In this document: positions 31,503 to 38,736 of the stretch, one piece after another
How positions within the stretch are numbered: position 1 is the first letter of the stretch
Layout of the letters: each line of letters opens with the position of its first letter
DNA from: a virus
DNA: 64,000 bases
Direction: 5' to 3' (one strand)
IMG/VR virus record: IMGVR_UViG_3300047374_000556
Coordinates: 1-64,000 of that record
Notes under the pieces: generated by a model
The model's database searches: none
Told to the model about the DNA's origin: nothing
What the model saw: the letters and a program-made list of their open reading frames with translations, nothing else
Made by a program: the position numbers and the translations under genes

Positions 31503-31687
31503 TTAATTAAATGAGGCTTTTCAGTTTCTACTACTTCTACTTTATTCTTATCTTTATCTTTCCATTTTTTTAAAGTAGTTATAAGAGAATCTGCTCTCTT
31601 AAGCGCTCTGTCTTTAGTCCAATAGTCTTTCTCTTCTACTCTGCGACCATTTCGTGTTACAACATAGAATTTATCTTGATTATTCAT
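31499..31687 (-). CDS. small basic phage protein (62 aa)
   Basis: A 62-residue protein opening FYVVTRNGRRVEEKDYWTKDRALKRADSLITTLKKW. The 'FYVVTRNGRRVE...A..RA..L...LKKWD...NKVxVVETxKP' pattern is a recurrent small phage protein. The strand-helix arrangement may bind nucleic acid. Function unknown. Confidence 0.65.
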   Translation of the reverse strand: MNNQDKFYVVTRNGRRVEEKDYWTKDRALKRADSLITTLKKWKDKDKNKVEVVETEKPHLIK

Positions 31688-31853
31688 ATAGTTTTGATTT
31701 GATTATTTTTAATAAGTTTGATGATTGTAGCTGTTTATTCCTAAAGTAAACACTCACTGGTAATGATATTGCTAATCCAATAGTAATAATTAATACAATA
31801 GTTCCAAAAAAATGCCACACATTAAAAAGCGCGACTTCTAATAAATTACTCAT
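31680..31853 (-). CDS. small membrane protein (57 aa)
   Basis: A 57-codon frame (MSNLLEVALFNVWHFFGTIVLIITIGLAISLPVSVYF...) with one strong membrane span and a basic tail. It overlaps both neighbours by eight bases, which supports translation. No function assigned. Confidence 0.6.
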   Translation of the reverse strand: MSNLLEVALFNVWHFFGTIVLIITIGLAISLPVSVYFRNKQLQSSNLLKIIKSKLYE

Positions 31854-32328
31854 ATTTTTTCCAAACTTGTACAGATTTTAATTTTAATAAATCATGCGTT
31901 TTGATTTGAGTCAAAGTTTCTTTTGTCTGAGGTCTTCTGAAGACTCTATATTTAGCCTTCCAAGGTTGATCTACGAAAGGGAGATCAAAGCGAGCTACAT
32001 TTGTTCTCTGTAAAAATTCGGCAAGCTCAGATCTATTTACTAGAATAAAAGAGTCTGCTGTTTCGAAAGCGATAAATTTCGCCCTACCATAAACCCATCC
32101 TTTTCTGCCATGCTTGTCTGCAAATTCAATCCAAATCCATTTATCAAAAGATTTATTTTTAAAACGTTTTTTAGTTTTTAAATCTACCTCAATATCTTTA
32201 TGGGTCGGCGTTTGAAATAGAAATTGCACATTTTCTTTTTTTAAAGAAGTGGTGGCTCTTTTAGGTCTATATCCTTTTTTTTCTGCTAAATCTTGAAACA
32301 CGGAGAATGGGGTTGGGTTTTTATCCAT
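31846..32328 (-). CDS. PD-(D/E)XK nuclease-like protein (paralogue B)
   Basis: A 160-residue protein sharing its whole core with the protein at 13693-14145: DIEVDLKTKKR (metal-site Glu and Lys equivalents), IWIEFADKHGRKGWVYGRAKFIAFE, YRVFRRPQTKE. Both carry the same order of strands and the same G-W-x-x-G-x-A core. Two diverged copies in one phage suggest separate targets or times of use. Confidence 0.65.
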   Translation of the reverse strand: MDKNPTPFSVFQDLAEKKGYRPKRATTSLKKENVQFLFQTPTHKDIEVDLKTKKRFKNKSFDKWIWIEFADKHGRKGWVYGRAKFIAFETADSFILVNRSELAEFLQRTNVARFDLPFVDQPWKAKYRVFRRPQTKETLTQIKTHDLLKLKSVQVWKKYE

Positions 32329-32329
32329 A

Positions 32330-32749
32330 TCAAAGGCCTAGTAAAAATCGTTTTTTATGATTTTGTTGAAAGCCTGAAGGATCTTTTATGTTTGAGTTAA
32401 TATAATCAATTATATTCATTGATTGAGATTTTTCAATATTTTCGACATCGAAAGTTACATAATTTTCGACATACTGTTCTTCGGCATAATCATATTCATA
32501 TATGTGTGGGGGCTGATCCCACTTGTTGATCATTTTAAGTCTGCTACCACTGACTAAAGGCATGTGATAAAGCTTTACTCGCGCAGGGACCGACTCTTTA
32601 AGAGCGTCTCCAGCTTCTCCAATTTCTCTGATGATCGGCGGGTCGAATTCTCTGACGAGTTCATTATTTTGCCCTTTATGGATTTTTGTGATTGAACTGG
32701 AGCAGCCAATTGAATAAAAAAAGATTGTTGCAAGTAAAATTTTAGACAT
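32330..32749 (-). CDS. putative lipoprotein (139 aa)
   Basis: A 139-residue protein starting MSKILLATIFFYSIGCSSS: a short hydrophobic signal ending in a lipobox (SIG-C), so it should be lipidated at Cys16 and sit in a membrane. The mature part is rich in Asn, Glu and Tyr (EYDYAEEQYVENYVTF) with no known domain. A spanin-like role is possible only by location and cannot be supported from sequence. Confidence 0.6.
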   Translation of the reverse strand: MSKILLATIFFYSIGCSSSITKIHKGQNNELVREFDPPIIREIGEAGDALKESVPARVKLYHMPLVSGSRLKMINKWDQPPHIYEYDYAEEQYVENYVTFDVENIEKSQSMNIIDYINSNIKDPSGFQQNHKKRFLLGL

Positions 32750-32772
32750 TGTAAGTATTTGTTACACAATTA

Positions 32773-32976
32773 TTAAAGCTTTTTTTGAGTGTACTTTTCG
32801 ATTTGTTCTTTAGTATAGATATCAAAACCTAATTGTTCTAGCCACGACTTATGAACAGGAACCAAAGTTTCGGCGCCAACAAATTTACCTAAGTCTTTAT
32901 AAGTTAAATGAGTGAAAGATGTAGAGCCTTTTTTTCTTCCTCTTTTAGTAGAGTTTGAGTTGTTTTCAATTTTCAT
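32773..32976 (-). CDS. RGRKKG-motif small DNA-binding-like protein (67 aa)
   Basis: A 67-residue paralogue of the protein at 10071-10292: TKRGRKKGSTSFTHLTYKDLGKFVGAETLVPVHKSWLEQLG follows the same layout (AT-hook-like RGRxKG, then YxxLxxxVG..., then KxWLExLG). Its promoter at 32985-33013 is near-consensus and leaderless. A DNA-binding regulator role is inferred from the pair of copies and the motif. Confidence 0.65.
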   Translation of the reverse strand: MKIENNSNSTKRGRKKGSTSFTHLTYKDLGKFVGAETLVPVHKSWLEQLGFDIYTKEQIEKYTQKKL

Positions 32977-32984
32977 ATATATAG

Positions 32985-33013
32985 ATTATATTTTAAAAGT
33001 ATTAAAATGTCAA
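32985..33013 (-). promoter_or_regulatory. sigma70-like promoter, near-leaderless type
   Basis: TTGACA, 17 bases, TATAAT, eight bases, then the ATG at 32976. Confidence 0.8.
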
Positions 33014-33026
33014 TAAAAAAATAATT

Positions 33027-34058
33027 TTATATCATTGATATGGAAATCATATTAGCAAAATTAACACCATTTTTGTTTACTAAATCAAGGTCGGGATGCA
33101 TTACACTTAGAAAGAAATTGTGAGGAAAGTGTTCTGCGAGTTCATATTTGTTTTCGTCTGAAATTTCATCGTGCAAGGGAAATAGGAAACTTCCATCGAG
33201 CATAGAAAAGTCTAAATAATTAATTAATTTATTATTTGGAGGGTTTTTAAACTTTATTGTAGTTGTATTATCTATTTTATTGACTTCATCAATAACTAAT
33301 TTAATTTTAGAATCTGTGTCTTGTATTCCTGTTTCGGCATAAATTAATCTGCTATTATTCGTTACAGTAAAATATTCTGAAATATTAAGAGATGGCGCGG
33401 AATCAATTGACCTAAAATACTTTGTAATATCTGTTGAATTATCGGGAGATCGAAAAGTTATGATTTTTAATCTTAAAAAATCTGATAATTCTTTTTTTAT
33501 GTTTTTATATTGCTTCTCAAGCGCCGTAGATATGATCGCATAATGCTTTGTTATGCAAATTTCATTCAAAGAAATTTTTTGAGGTAAATAACAAAAGTTT
33601 GTAATTTCGTCGGGCTGATTAAATAATTGTCGGAAGTCTGTTAGATACTCTTCATGCATGAAACTATCTGAGCGAGAGCAACTGATTAGTTCTTGTTTGT
33701 TTCCAATTTTGTAAAATAAATAATTTCTTGGATTTAGATTTAGATGTCTAATTTCATAATGATCAGGAGTATTTATAATAAGTTTATGATCTTCAACTAT
33801 ATATTTTTCAGTTATTTTTAAAAACTTGTGGGGCGTGATAACTTTAACTTTAAATAAATACTGCAAAGTACCACAAATATGATTAAATAATTCTACATAT
33901 CTTCTTTTAATGTCATCATTTTTGAATTCAATACAATAAGGCGTAATAAGTGAAGATAATTTTGTATGCTCCAATTTTTCATAATCATGAGACAAATTTT
34001 CATCCCTGAGGGAAATTTTTAATCTGATTAAATCAAAATCTATTAAGGTTTCTGCCAT
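33027..34058 (-). CDS. hypothetical protein (343 aa)
   Basis: A 343-residue soluble protein rich in Asn, Ile and Lys, without membrane span. A short HYEIRHLNLNPRNYLFYKIG strand cluster and FPHNFFLSVMHPDLDLVNKNGVN near the end give no recognisable domain. It follows the UVDE-like gene by 14 bases and precedes the RGRKKG regulator, so it may be co-transcribed with the UVDE-like protein. Confidence 0.6.
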   Translation of the reverse strand: MAETLIDFDLIRLKISLRDENLSHDYEKLEHTKLSSLITPYCIEFKNDDIKRRYVELFNHICGTLQYLFKVKVITPHKFLKITEKYIVEDHKLIINTPDHYEIRHLNLNPRNYLFYKIGNKQELISCSRSDSFMHEEYLTDFRQLFNQPDEITNFCYLPQKISLNEICITKHYAIISTALEKQYKNIKKELSDFLRLKIITFRSPDNSTDITKYFRSIDSAPSLNISEYFTVTNNSRLIYAETGIQDTDSKIKLVIDEVNKIDNTTTIKFKNPPNNKLINYLDFSMLDGSFLFPLHDEISDENKYELAEHFPHNFFLSVMHPDLDLVNKNGVNFANMISISMI

Positions 34059-34072
34059 ATTTGAAAACTTAT

Positions 34073-35176
34073 CTAGAACCCGTATATCGAGTTGAAGCCG
34101 CTACCGCCTTTAGTTTCGAGAGCTTCTTTAATCTTTTTATGAGCAATATCAATTTCTGTTTCGTTAATCTCGCTATCGTCAATCTCAACTTTAACTGAGA
34201 GCAAGTCATCAAAACTGCTAAGATTAAGGTTTTCATCTTTTATGACGATGCCTTTCATTTGAAAAATATTCTGATCGCTATTAATCCCGCAACATATCCA
34301 CCCTATATCCTTTCCAAAAGACGGTATTTCTTTTGAAAAAGCATCATCTAAAGGTTCTTCATCCCAAAAGAAGCAAGGTACATTATTTTCTGGCCAAGTG
34401 TGTTTAAAAGCTTCGACATTCTGCTTATCAGAAACTTCTTTCCCCCCAATAATAGAAGGGTTTAATTTATGATTTAAGTTGTTATAAACTAAAGGAAAAA
34501 ACTTACCATATTCTCCACCACAATAAAGATGAAGCCATTTAAATAAATTTTGACAATTCCAGCAACCTTCTTTTTCGTTTGTAACTGAAACTCTTGATTG
34601 AGAAGATTCTGGTAGGTTTTCAAAAGAATTATAAAATTTATCAATTACGTTTTTTAATTTTAGCTCTTCCGACTCATTAACAGAATTATTCACCTGTATA
34701 ATAATCGGTGATTCCAATCCTTGATCTAGCTCAAATAAGTCAAAAATTGTAGACCATAAATTAATTAAATTTAAAGATTTTTTAATAGTTGTTTCTGTGC
34801 CTGATAATAAAACTTGCTTTCTTAACTCGACACAAATTTTAACATTAAATTTTCTAGCTATAATTCCTATTTTTTTAAGCTCTTTTATTATTGATTCATA
34901 ATCCGCGAGATCCTTGATGGAGCAAGGAATCGAATCATCATGCAATAAAGGAATTAAGTCGTTGAAGATAGAATATAGTTTAATGTTATTTTGCGCACAA
35001 AATTTAATATGGTTTTGAGCACATATTGCATTATGCATTATGATTTGGCTAAGCTCCGAGATAGCTTCATTCAAAGGTTTTGCATTAAAAGCTTTCTTAG
35101 ATAAACTTCTAAAAGAGTTTTCGCTAGACGATTGAGATAAAGTAGAGCTCGAGCTTAGTAAACCATAAGTATTCAT
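34073..35176 (-). CDS. UVDE-fold protein lacking the metal-ligand residues
   Basis: A 367-residue protein that aligns along its length with the active UVDE at 6.3-7.4 kb: FRSLSKKAFN for FRTMTRKRFN, SQIIMHNAIC for SERILHNVVV, IGIIARKFNVKIC for IGLIAKRFNISIG, LVYNNLNHKLNP for VCFDNLHHTCNP. The ligand positions are changed: GSHPDQF becomes VELRKQV, HINYS becomes QVNNS, TIENEDKG becomes SVTNEKEG, FDNLHH becomes YNNLNH, FHWSEG becomes FFWDEE. It is therefore probably inactive as a nuclease and may keep only a binding or structural role. Confidence 0.75.
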   Translation of the reverse strand: MNTYGLLSSSSTLSQSSSENSFRSLSKKAFNAKPLNEAISELSQIIMHNAICAQNHIKFCAQNNIKLYSIFNDLIPLLHDDSIPCSIKDLADYESIIKELKKIGIIARKFNVKICVELRKQVLLSGTETTIKKSLNLINLWSTIFDLFELDQGLESPIIIQVNNSVNESEELKLKNVIDKFYNSFENLPESSQSRVSVTNEKEGCWNCQNLFKWLHLYCGGEYGKFFPLVYNNLNHKLNPSIIGGKEVSDKQNVEAFKHTWPENNVPCFFWDEEPLDDAFSKEIPSFGKDIGWICCGINSDQNIFQMKGIVIKDENLNLSSFDDLLSVKVEIDDSEINETEIDIAHKKIKEALETKGGSGFNSIYGF

Positions 35177-35194
35177 AATAAAAGTATTTACACT

Positions 35195-35500
35195 TTAAAA
35201 CAAGTTATCAGGGACTTCATCTTCAGAGCCTACAGAAGCTGCTACTGCTTGAGGTTCAACTTGTTGACTTTCTGTAACATTGTTAGGTTTAGACTTATAG
35301 ATGATTAAGTCTGGAGCCCTTTCATTATCTTTTTTATTTTTGTTAGCAAAAATAACAACTTTATGGACGACTTCTTGGCCAAGCTCTGTAGTCTTGAAGT
35401 GCCCTGTTAAATAGTCGGTATTACCGCTTTTGCGCCAAAGTGCCCCCATTTCTCTGGAAGACCACTCAGTAGAAGTTTTTGATTTATTTTCAGTATTCAT
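35195..35500 (-). CDS. DUF736-like small protein with acidic tip (101 aa)
   Basis: The true start is the ATG at 35500 (MNTENKSKTSTEW), set by the promoter; the frame can be read 12 codons further but lies over that promoter. The core EMGALWRKSGNTDYLTGHF...HKVVIFANKNKKDNERAPDLIIYKSK follows DUF736-type phage proteins thought to bind nucleic acid. The last residues are acidic (SEDEVPDNLF), resembling a short protein-contact tip. Function not established. Confidence 0.6.
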   Translation of the reverse strand: MNTENKSKTSTEWSSREMGALWRKSGNTDYLTGHFKTTELGQEVVHKVVIFANKNKKDNERAPDLIIYKSKPNNVTESQQVEPQAVAASVGSEDEVPDNLF

Positions 35501-35507
35501 GTTTATA

Positions 35508-35536
35508 ATCATAATGCATATTAAGTAATTTGTCAA
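35508..35536 (-). promoter_or_regulatory. sigma70-like promoter, leaderless type
   Basis: TTGACA, 17 bases, TATGAT, seven bases, then the ATG at 35500. It fixes the start of the DUF736-like gene. Confidence 0.75.
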
Positions 35537-35616
35537 GTATTATTTTTGTATATCGTCCACTATGATTTTAAATTTGTTCGAAAAAATTTTTAAGTTGTTT
35601 AAGTGTAAAAAAAAAT

Positions 35617-35928
35617 ATGGATTTAATTGTAGATGGTAGTTTGACGGCTCCGCCTAGTCAAGTATACTGTTTTAGAGACCTAAGTTTATATGTAAAATGT
35701 TTTTTAAATAAAAATTTATTAATAGAATGCCAAGAAGAAGAGATTGATTTGTATTGGTCTTGGCTGAAGCAAAATAATTCATATGATTTTGTTGACGCTA
35801 TAGTAAGCAGAGACGAAGTTCAAGGTTTTTATATAGGCCCGCGCCGAAAAAGTAATTTGAAGATAGAATTAATTAATTACAATAACCAATCTTTTGTATT
35901 GAAGAAAATATTAAATAGATTAACATAA
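35617..35928 (+). CDS. hypothetical protein (103 aa) at the head of the tail operon
   Basis: A 103-residue protein starting MDLIVDGSLTAPPSQVYCFRDLSLYVKCFLN with a conserved-looking FVDAIVSRDEVQGFYIGPRRKSNLKI. No family recognised. It is the first plus-strand gene of the tail-tip block, four bases before the JmjC-like gene. The 80-base divergent region upstream (35537-35616) holds no obvious strong plus-strand promoter. Confidence 0.65.
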   Translation: MDLIVDGSLTAPPSQVYCFRDLSLYVKCFLNKNLLIECQEEEIDLYWSWLKQNNSYDFVDAIVSRDEVQGFYIGPRRKSNLKIELINYNNQSFVLKKILNRLT

Positions 35929-35931
35929 AGT

Positions 35932-36678
35932 ATGTTAAATGTTAAAAATACTGATAATATAACACATTTGTTTAAAAAAAATCAACCATTTGTTTTAAGT
36001 CATGATTTTGGATTGAGTGAAATTATCAACGTTGATAAAATATTAAAAGATTATGGAGGCCTTAAAGTTATTGTACCAGAGATAGTAGAGGGAGGTCAGT
36101 TGTCAAATTTGCAAGAAATAAATCGTATAGAGATAACTATAGAACAATATGTTAAAGAATATATAAACAAAAAAAATAACAAATATTACCTGCGCTCAGA
36201 AAATCCTTTTGGATTTGTACAACCTGAGAAAATTTTAAAATTAGAAAAAGAAATTATTAATAAGTATAATTTTGGTAAAGCAGGAGATATATCATTATGG
36301 TGGGGAGGGAAAGGTACTACCACTCCTTTGCATTACGATTCCTATAGCTATAAAATCGACAAAACCCTTAAGCAGATTCATAAAGAAAACTTCTATAAAA
36401 AACCAATAGCTCATTCTTTGTTAAGTGTTGTGAGTGGCATTAAAGAAGTATTGTTAATTAGCCCTCAATATAATGAATTAATAGAAAATTTAGATTTAGA
36501 TCATTCTGGAGCCATGTATTCTAAGACAGAAATTTCAAAAATTTTAATTAAAAATAATATAAAACAAAATATAATAATATTAAATGAAAACCAAAGTTTA
36601 AATATACCTAGGTTTTGGTGGCATAGAATAAATAATATAAAACAAGGAATTTCAATAACTTATAATTTTAAACTATAG
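35932..36678 (+). CDS. JmjC/cupin_8-like Fe(II)/2-oxoglutarate dioxygenase
   Basis: A 248-residue protein with the double-stranded beta-helix signature of cupin_8/JmjC enzymes: SLWWGGKGTTTPLHYDSYS near residues 122-140 gives the HxD iron ligands, and IPRFWWHRINNIKQGISITYNF near the end gives the distal His. Such enzymes hydroxylate proteins or small molecules using 2-oxoglutarate. Its place right before the tail-tip genes is unusual and suggests modification of a tail or host surface protein; no substrate can be named. Confidence 0.75.
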   Translation: MLNVKNTDNITHLFKKNQPFVLSHDFGLSEIINVDKILKDYGGLKVIVPEIVEGGQLSNLQEINRIEITIEQYVKEYINKKNNKYYLRSENPFGFVQPEKILKLEKEIINKYNFGKAGDISLWWGGKGTTTPLHYDSYSYKIDKTLKQIHKENFYKKPIAHSLLSVVSGIKEVLLISPQYNELIENLDLDHSGAMYSKTEISKILIKNNIKQNIIILNENQSLNIPRFWWHRINNIKQGISITYNFKL

Positions 36679-36691
36679 TGTAAATAATTAT

Positions 36692-37894
36692 ATGGAAGAT
36701 TATCAAAAACAAGGATTAAACATGGAGCAAGCTTTTGGACTAGCTCCCACAGCTTTAATTTCTTTGTACGAGATATATTATTTAGAAGGATATCAAGACG
36801 TAGATGTTTATGATAATAGAAATTATGCGCTGCGCATGTGTTCTGCTGATAACTTGTCTGATATAGACGCTCAATCAGCTCAATACATACAAGAAAATGG
36901 ATTAAAATGGGCTGGGTTTTCTTATTTTCCAATAGGTATTCAAGCTTCAAATTTCGCATCATCTTCTCAGGGCTTGCCTAGACCTTTGCTTTCAATATCA
37001 AATAAAAAAATATATGAACTAATCGCAGGAGTCGGTCATAAAGGGACGGTATTAGAGACTCTCTCCACTTACAATAAATATTTTAATGACATGACTAATG
37101 CAAGAGTCATGAGGAGGCAAGTGTTTGCTAAATTTTTGGATGGAGATAATTTTCCTCAAAATAATAACACAAATCCTTGGGGCGTAAGATCAGCGGGATC
37201 TGGAGGTTCAGCAGACTCAGCTTATGAATTTTCTTCAAGCTTGTTTTTTATATCAAAAAAAGCCAATGAAACAAAAGAGTCGGTTGAGTACGAGCTAACA
37301 TCATCATTAGACGTTGAAAATGTAACCATACCAAATAGAAGTATTTTAGGGGGATATTGCTCCTGGTGTTACAGGGGCGAGGGTTGTTATTTTACTGGAC
37401 CAGCCGTATCTACAGAATTAGACGAAACTAACTTTATGCTAGGACCTCAAGACTCTTATGAGAACTCTGCAGCTTTAGCTCGATTAAATTCTACAAGACC
37501 AAAAAAAAGAGGGGGATCTTCTATAATTGGAGAGTTCGACTACGTGAACAGTATAGGAGATTGGAGTTTAGATATTAATTACCAAGCAGGGGACGTGGTT
37601 AAAACTCCTCCTGCTTCTGCTGGAGAAGGTTTCGTAGCAGGAACTAAACAAGTTCAGTTAACTGCTGGAGGCCAAATAACTCAAAAAAACGATAAAACTG
37701 TATGGGTATGCGTCGTAGATCATATGTCTACTTTAAATAATGCTCCCGAAAAGAAGAACGGACAGTGGGTTGCTGACCAATGTTCGAAAAGTATAGATGC
37801 CTGTAGATTAAGATTTAGGTCTGGCTATACAAAAAACAACACATTAAGATTTGGAGGCTTCCCCGCCACAGAAGGTTATGACACAGATTCTTAA
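36692..37894 (+). CDS. minor tail protein L (lambda gpL-like, iron-sulfur)
   Basis: A 400-residue protein following lambda gpL: a first half ending with LPRPLLSISN (gpL-type 'TRPTLTVSN'), then ADSAYEFSSSLFFISKKAN and the cysteine set CSWCYRGEGC ... CSKSIDACRLRF, which would hold the Fe-S cluster, and FGGFPATEG near the end. It acts at the tail tip in siphovirus assembly. About 170 residues longer than lambda gpL, mostly through an insert between the cysteine pairs. Confidence 0.85.
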   Translation: MEDYQKQGLNMEQAFGLAPTALISLYEIYYLEGYQDVDVYDNRNYALRMCSADNLSDIDAQSAQYIQENGLKWAGFSYFPIGIQASNFASSSQGLPRPLLSISNKKIYELIAGVGHKGTVLETLSTYNKYFNDMTNARVMRRQVFAKFLDGDNFPQNNNTNPWGVRSAGSGGSADSAYEFSSSLFFISKKANETKESVEYELTSSLDVENVTIPNRSILGGYCSWCYRGEGCYFTGPAVSTELDETNFMLGPQDSYENSAALARLNSTRPKKRGGSSIIGEFDYVNSIGDWSLDINYQAGDVVKTPPASAGEGFVAGTKQVQLTAGGQITQKNDKTVWVCVVDHMSTLNNAPEKKNGQWVADQCSKSIDACRLRFRSGYTKNNTLRFGGFPATEGYDTDS

Positions 37895-38249
37895 TAAAAT
37901 TAAAATACATGCCTTAAGTAAACTAAAAGAAGAAGTTTGCGGCTTTGTTGTCCAACTCAATGAAGAAGTTTTTATTAAAGAATGCAAAAACATTTCCACA
38001 ACTCCTCATAAGAAATTTGAAATTCATCCCGAAGCATATCTTCAGACAAAACTAGAGTACGATATACTGGCTATATATCACAGTCATCCAAATTCAGAAT
38101 CTTTTTCAGAAACAGATAAAATAATGTCTAGAATTAATTGCTTGCCAAATATTTTATATATAAACGAAAAAGATAAATTTGAAGCTTTTTATCCAGATCT
38201 TTGCAAAGAATATAAAATAAAAAAAATAAAGGAGATTATTGATGGTTGA
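37878..38249 (+). CDS. tail assembly protein K-like, JAMM/MPN domain only
   Basis: The start at 37878 (MTQILNKIKIHAL) overlaps the gpL end by 17 bases and is preferred over one nine codons earlier. The JAMM-type motif appears as IYHSHPNSESFSETDK near residue 70, matching the first half of lambda gpK, whose second (NlpC/P60) half is missing. So this is a compact 123-residue form. Its location between L and I matches lambda gene order. Confidence 0.75.
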   Translation: MTQILNKIKIHALSKLKEEVCGFVVQLNEEVFIKECKNISTTPHKKFEIHPEAYLQTKLEYDILAIYHSHPNSESFSETDKIMSRINCLPNILYINEKDKFEAFYPDLCKEYKIKKIKEIIDG

Positions 38250-38736
38250 GGTATATTTACATGGCATTTTTGAGGAAAAGTTCCGTTCAAAATATAATTT
38301 TGAGTTAGACTCTATAGCTGACGTATTAAAAGCGATTGACGCTGTAGAGAGTAATTTTATGACTTTTTTAGCGCGAAACCATGATCAAATGGAATTCTCT
38401 ATACTGGTTGACGGGAAAGTTTTATCTCTAGAAGACGCTAATAAAAAAGATATGAAAAGGATAGATATTTTACCCGCAGTAAAAGGAGGTTTATTTTGGT
38501 TTATTGTCGGCTTAATTGTGTCTATCGGGATTAGCGTCATCATGGCAGCTAATTCTGTCCAAGCCCCAACTATGGATAACGCGTCAACTCAATCAGCAAA
38601 GACATCCTCCTACTCTTTTAGGGGAGAAACTAATGTAGAAAGCCAAGGAAAGCCTGTGCCGTTAGGTTACGGTAGATTGAGGGTAGGTAGTAATGTTATA
38701 GGCAATCAGACATGGAATAGGAATTTGTTTAGATGA
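38242..38736 (+). CDS. tail assembly protein I-like
   Basis: A 164-residue protein: a beta-grasp-like opening (VEVYLHGIFEEKF...ADVLKAIDAVESNFMTFLARN), a KRIDILPAVKGG hinge, one hydrophobic stretch (GLFWFIVGLIVSIGISVIMAA) and a GKPVPLGYGRLRVGSNVI end, as in lambda gpI. The start is the ATG at 38242 with GGAG upstream; a TTG one codon earlier is less likely. Helps assemble the tail tip. Confidence 0.85.
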   Translation: MVEVYLHGIFEEKFRSKYNFELDSIADVLKAIDAVESNFMTFLARNHDQMEFSILVDGKVLSLEDANKKDMKRIDILPAVKGGLFWFIVGLIVSIGISVIMAANSVQAPTMDNASTQSAKTSSYSFRGETNVESQGKPVPLGYGRLRVGSNVIGNQTWNRNLFR

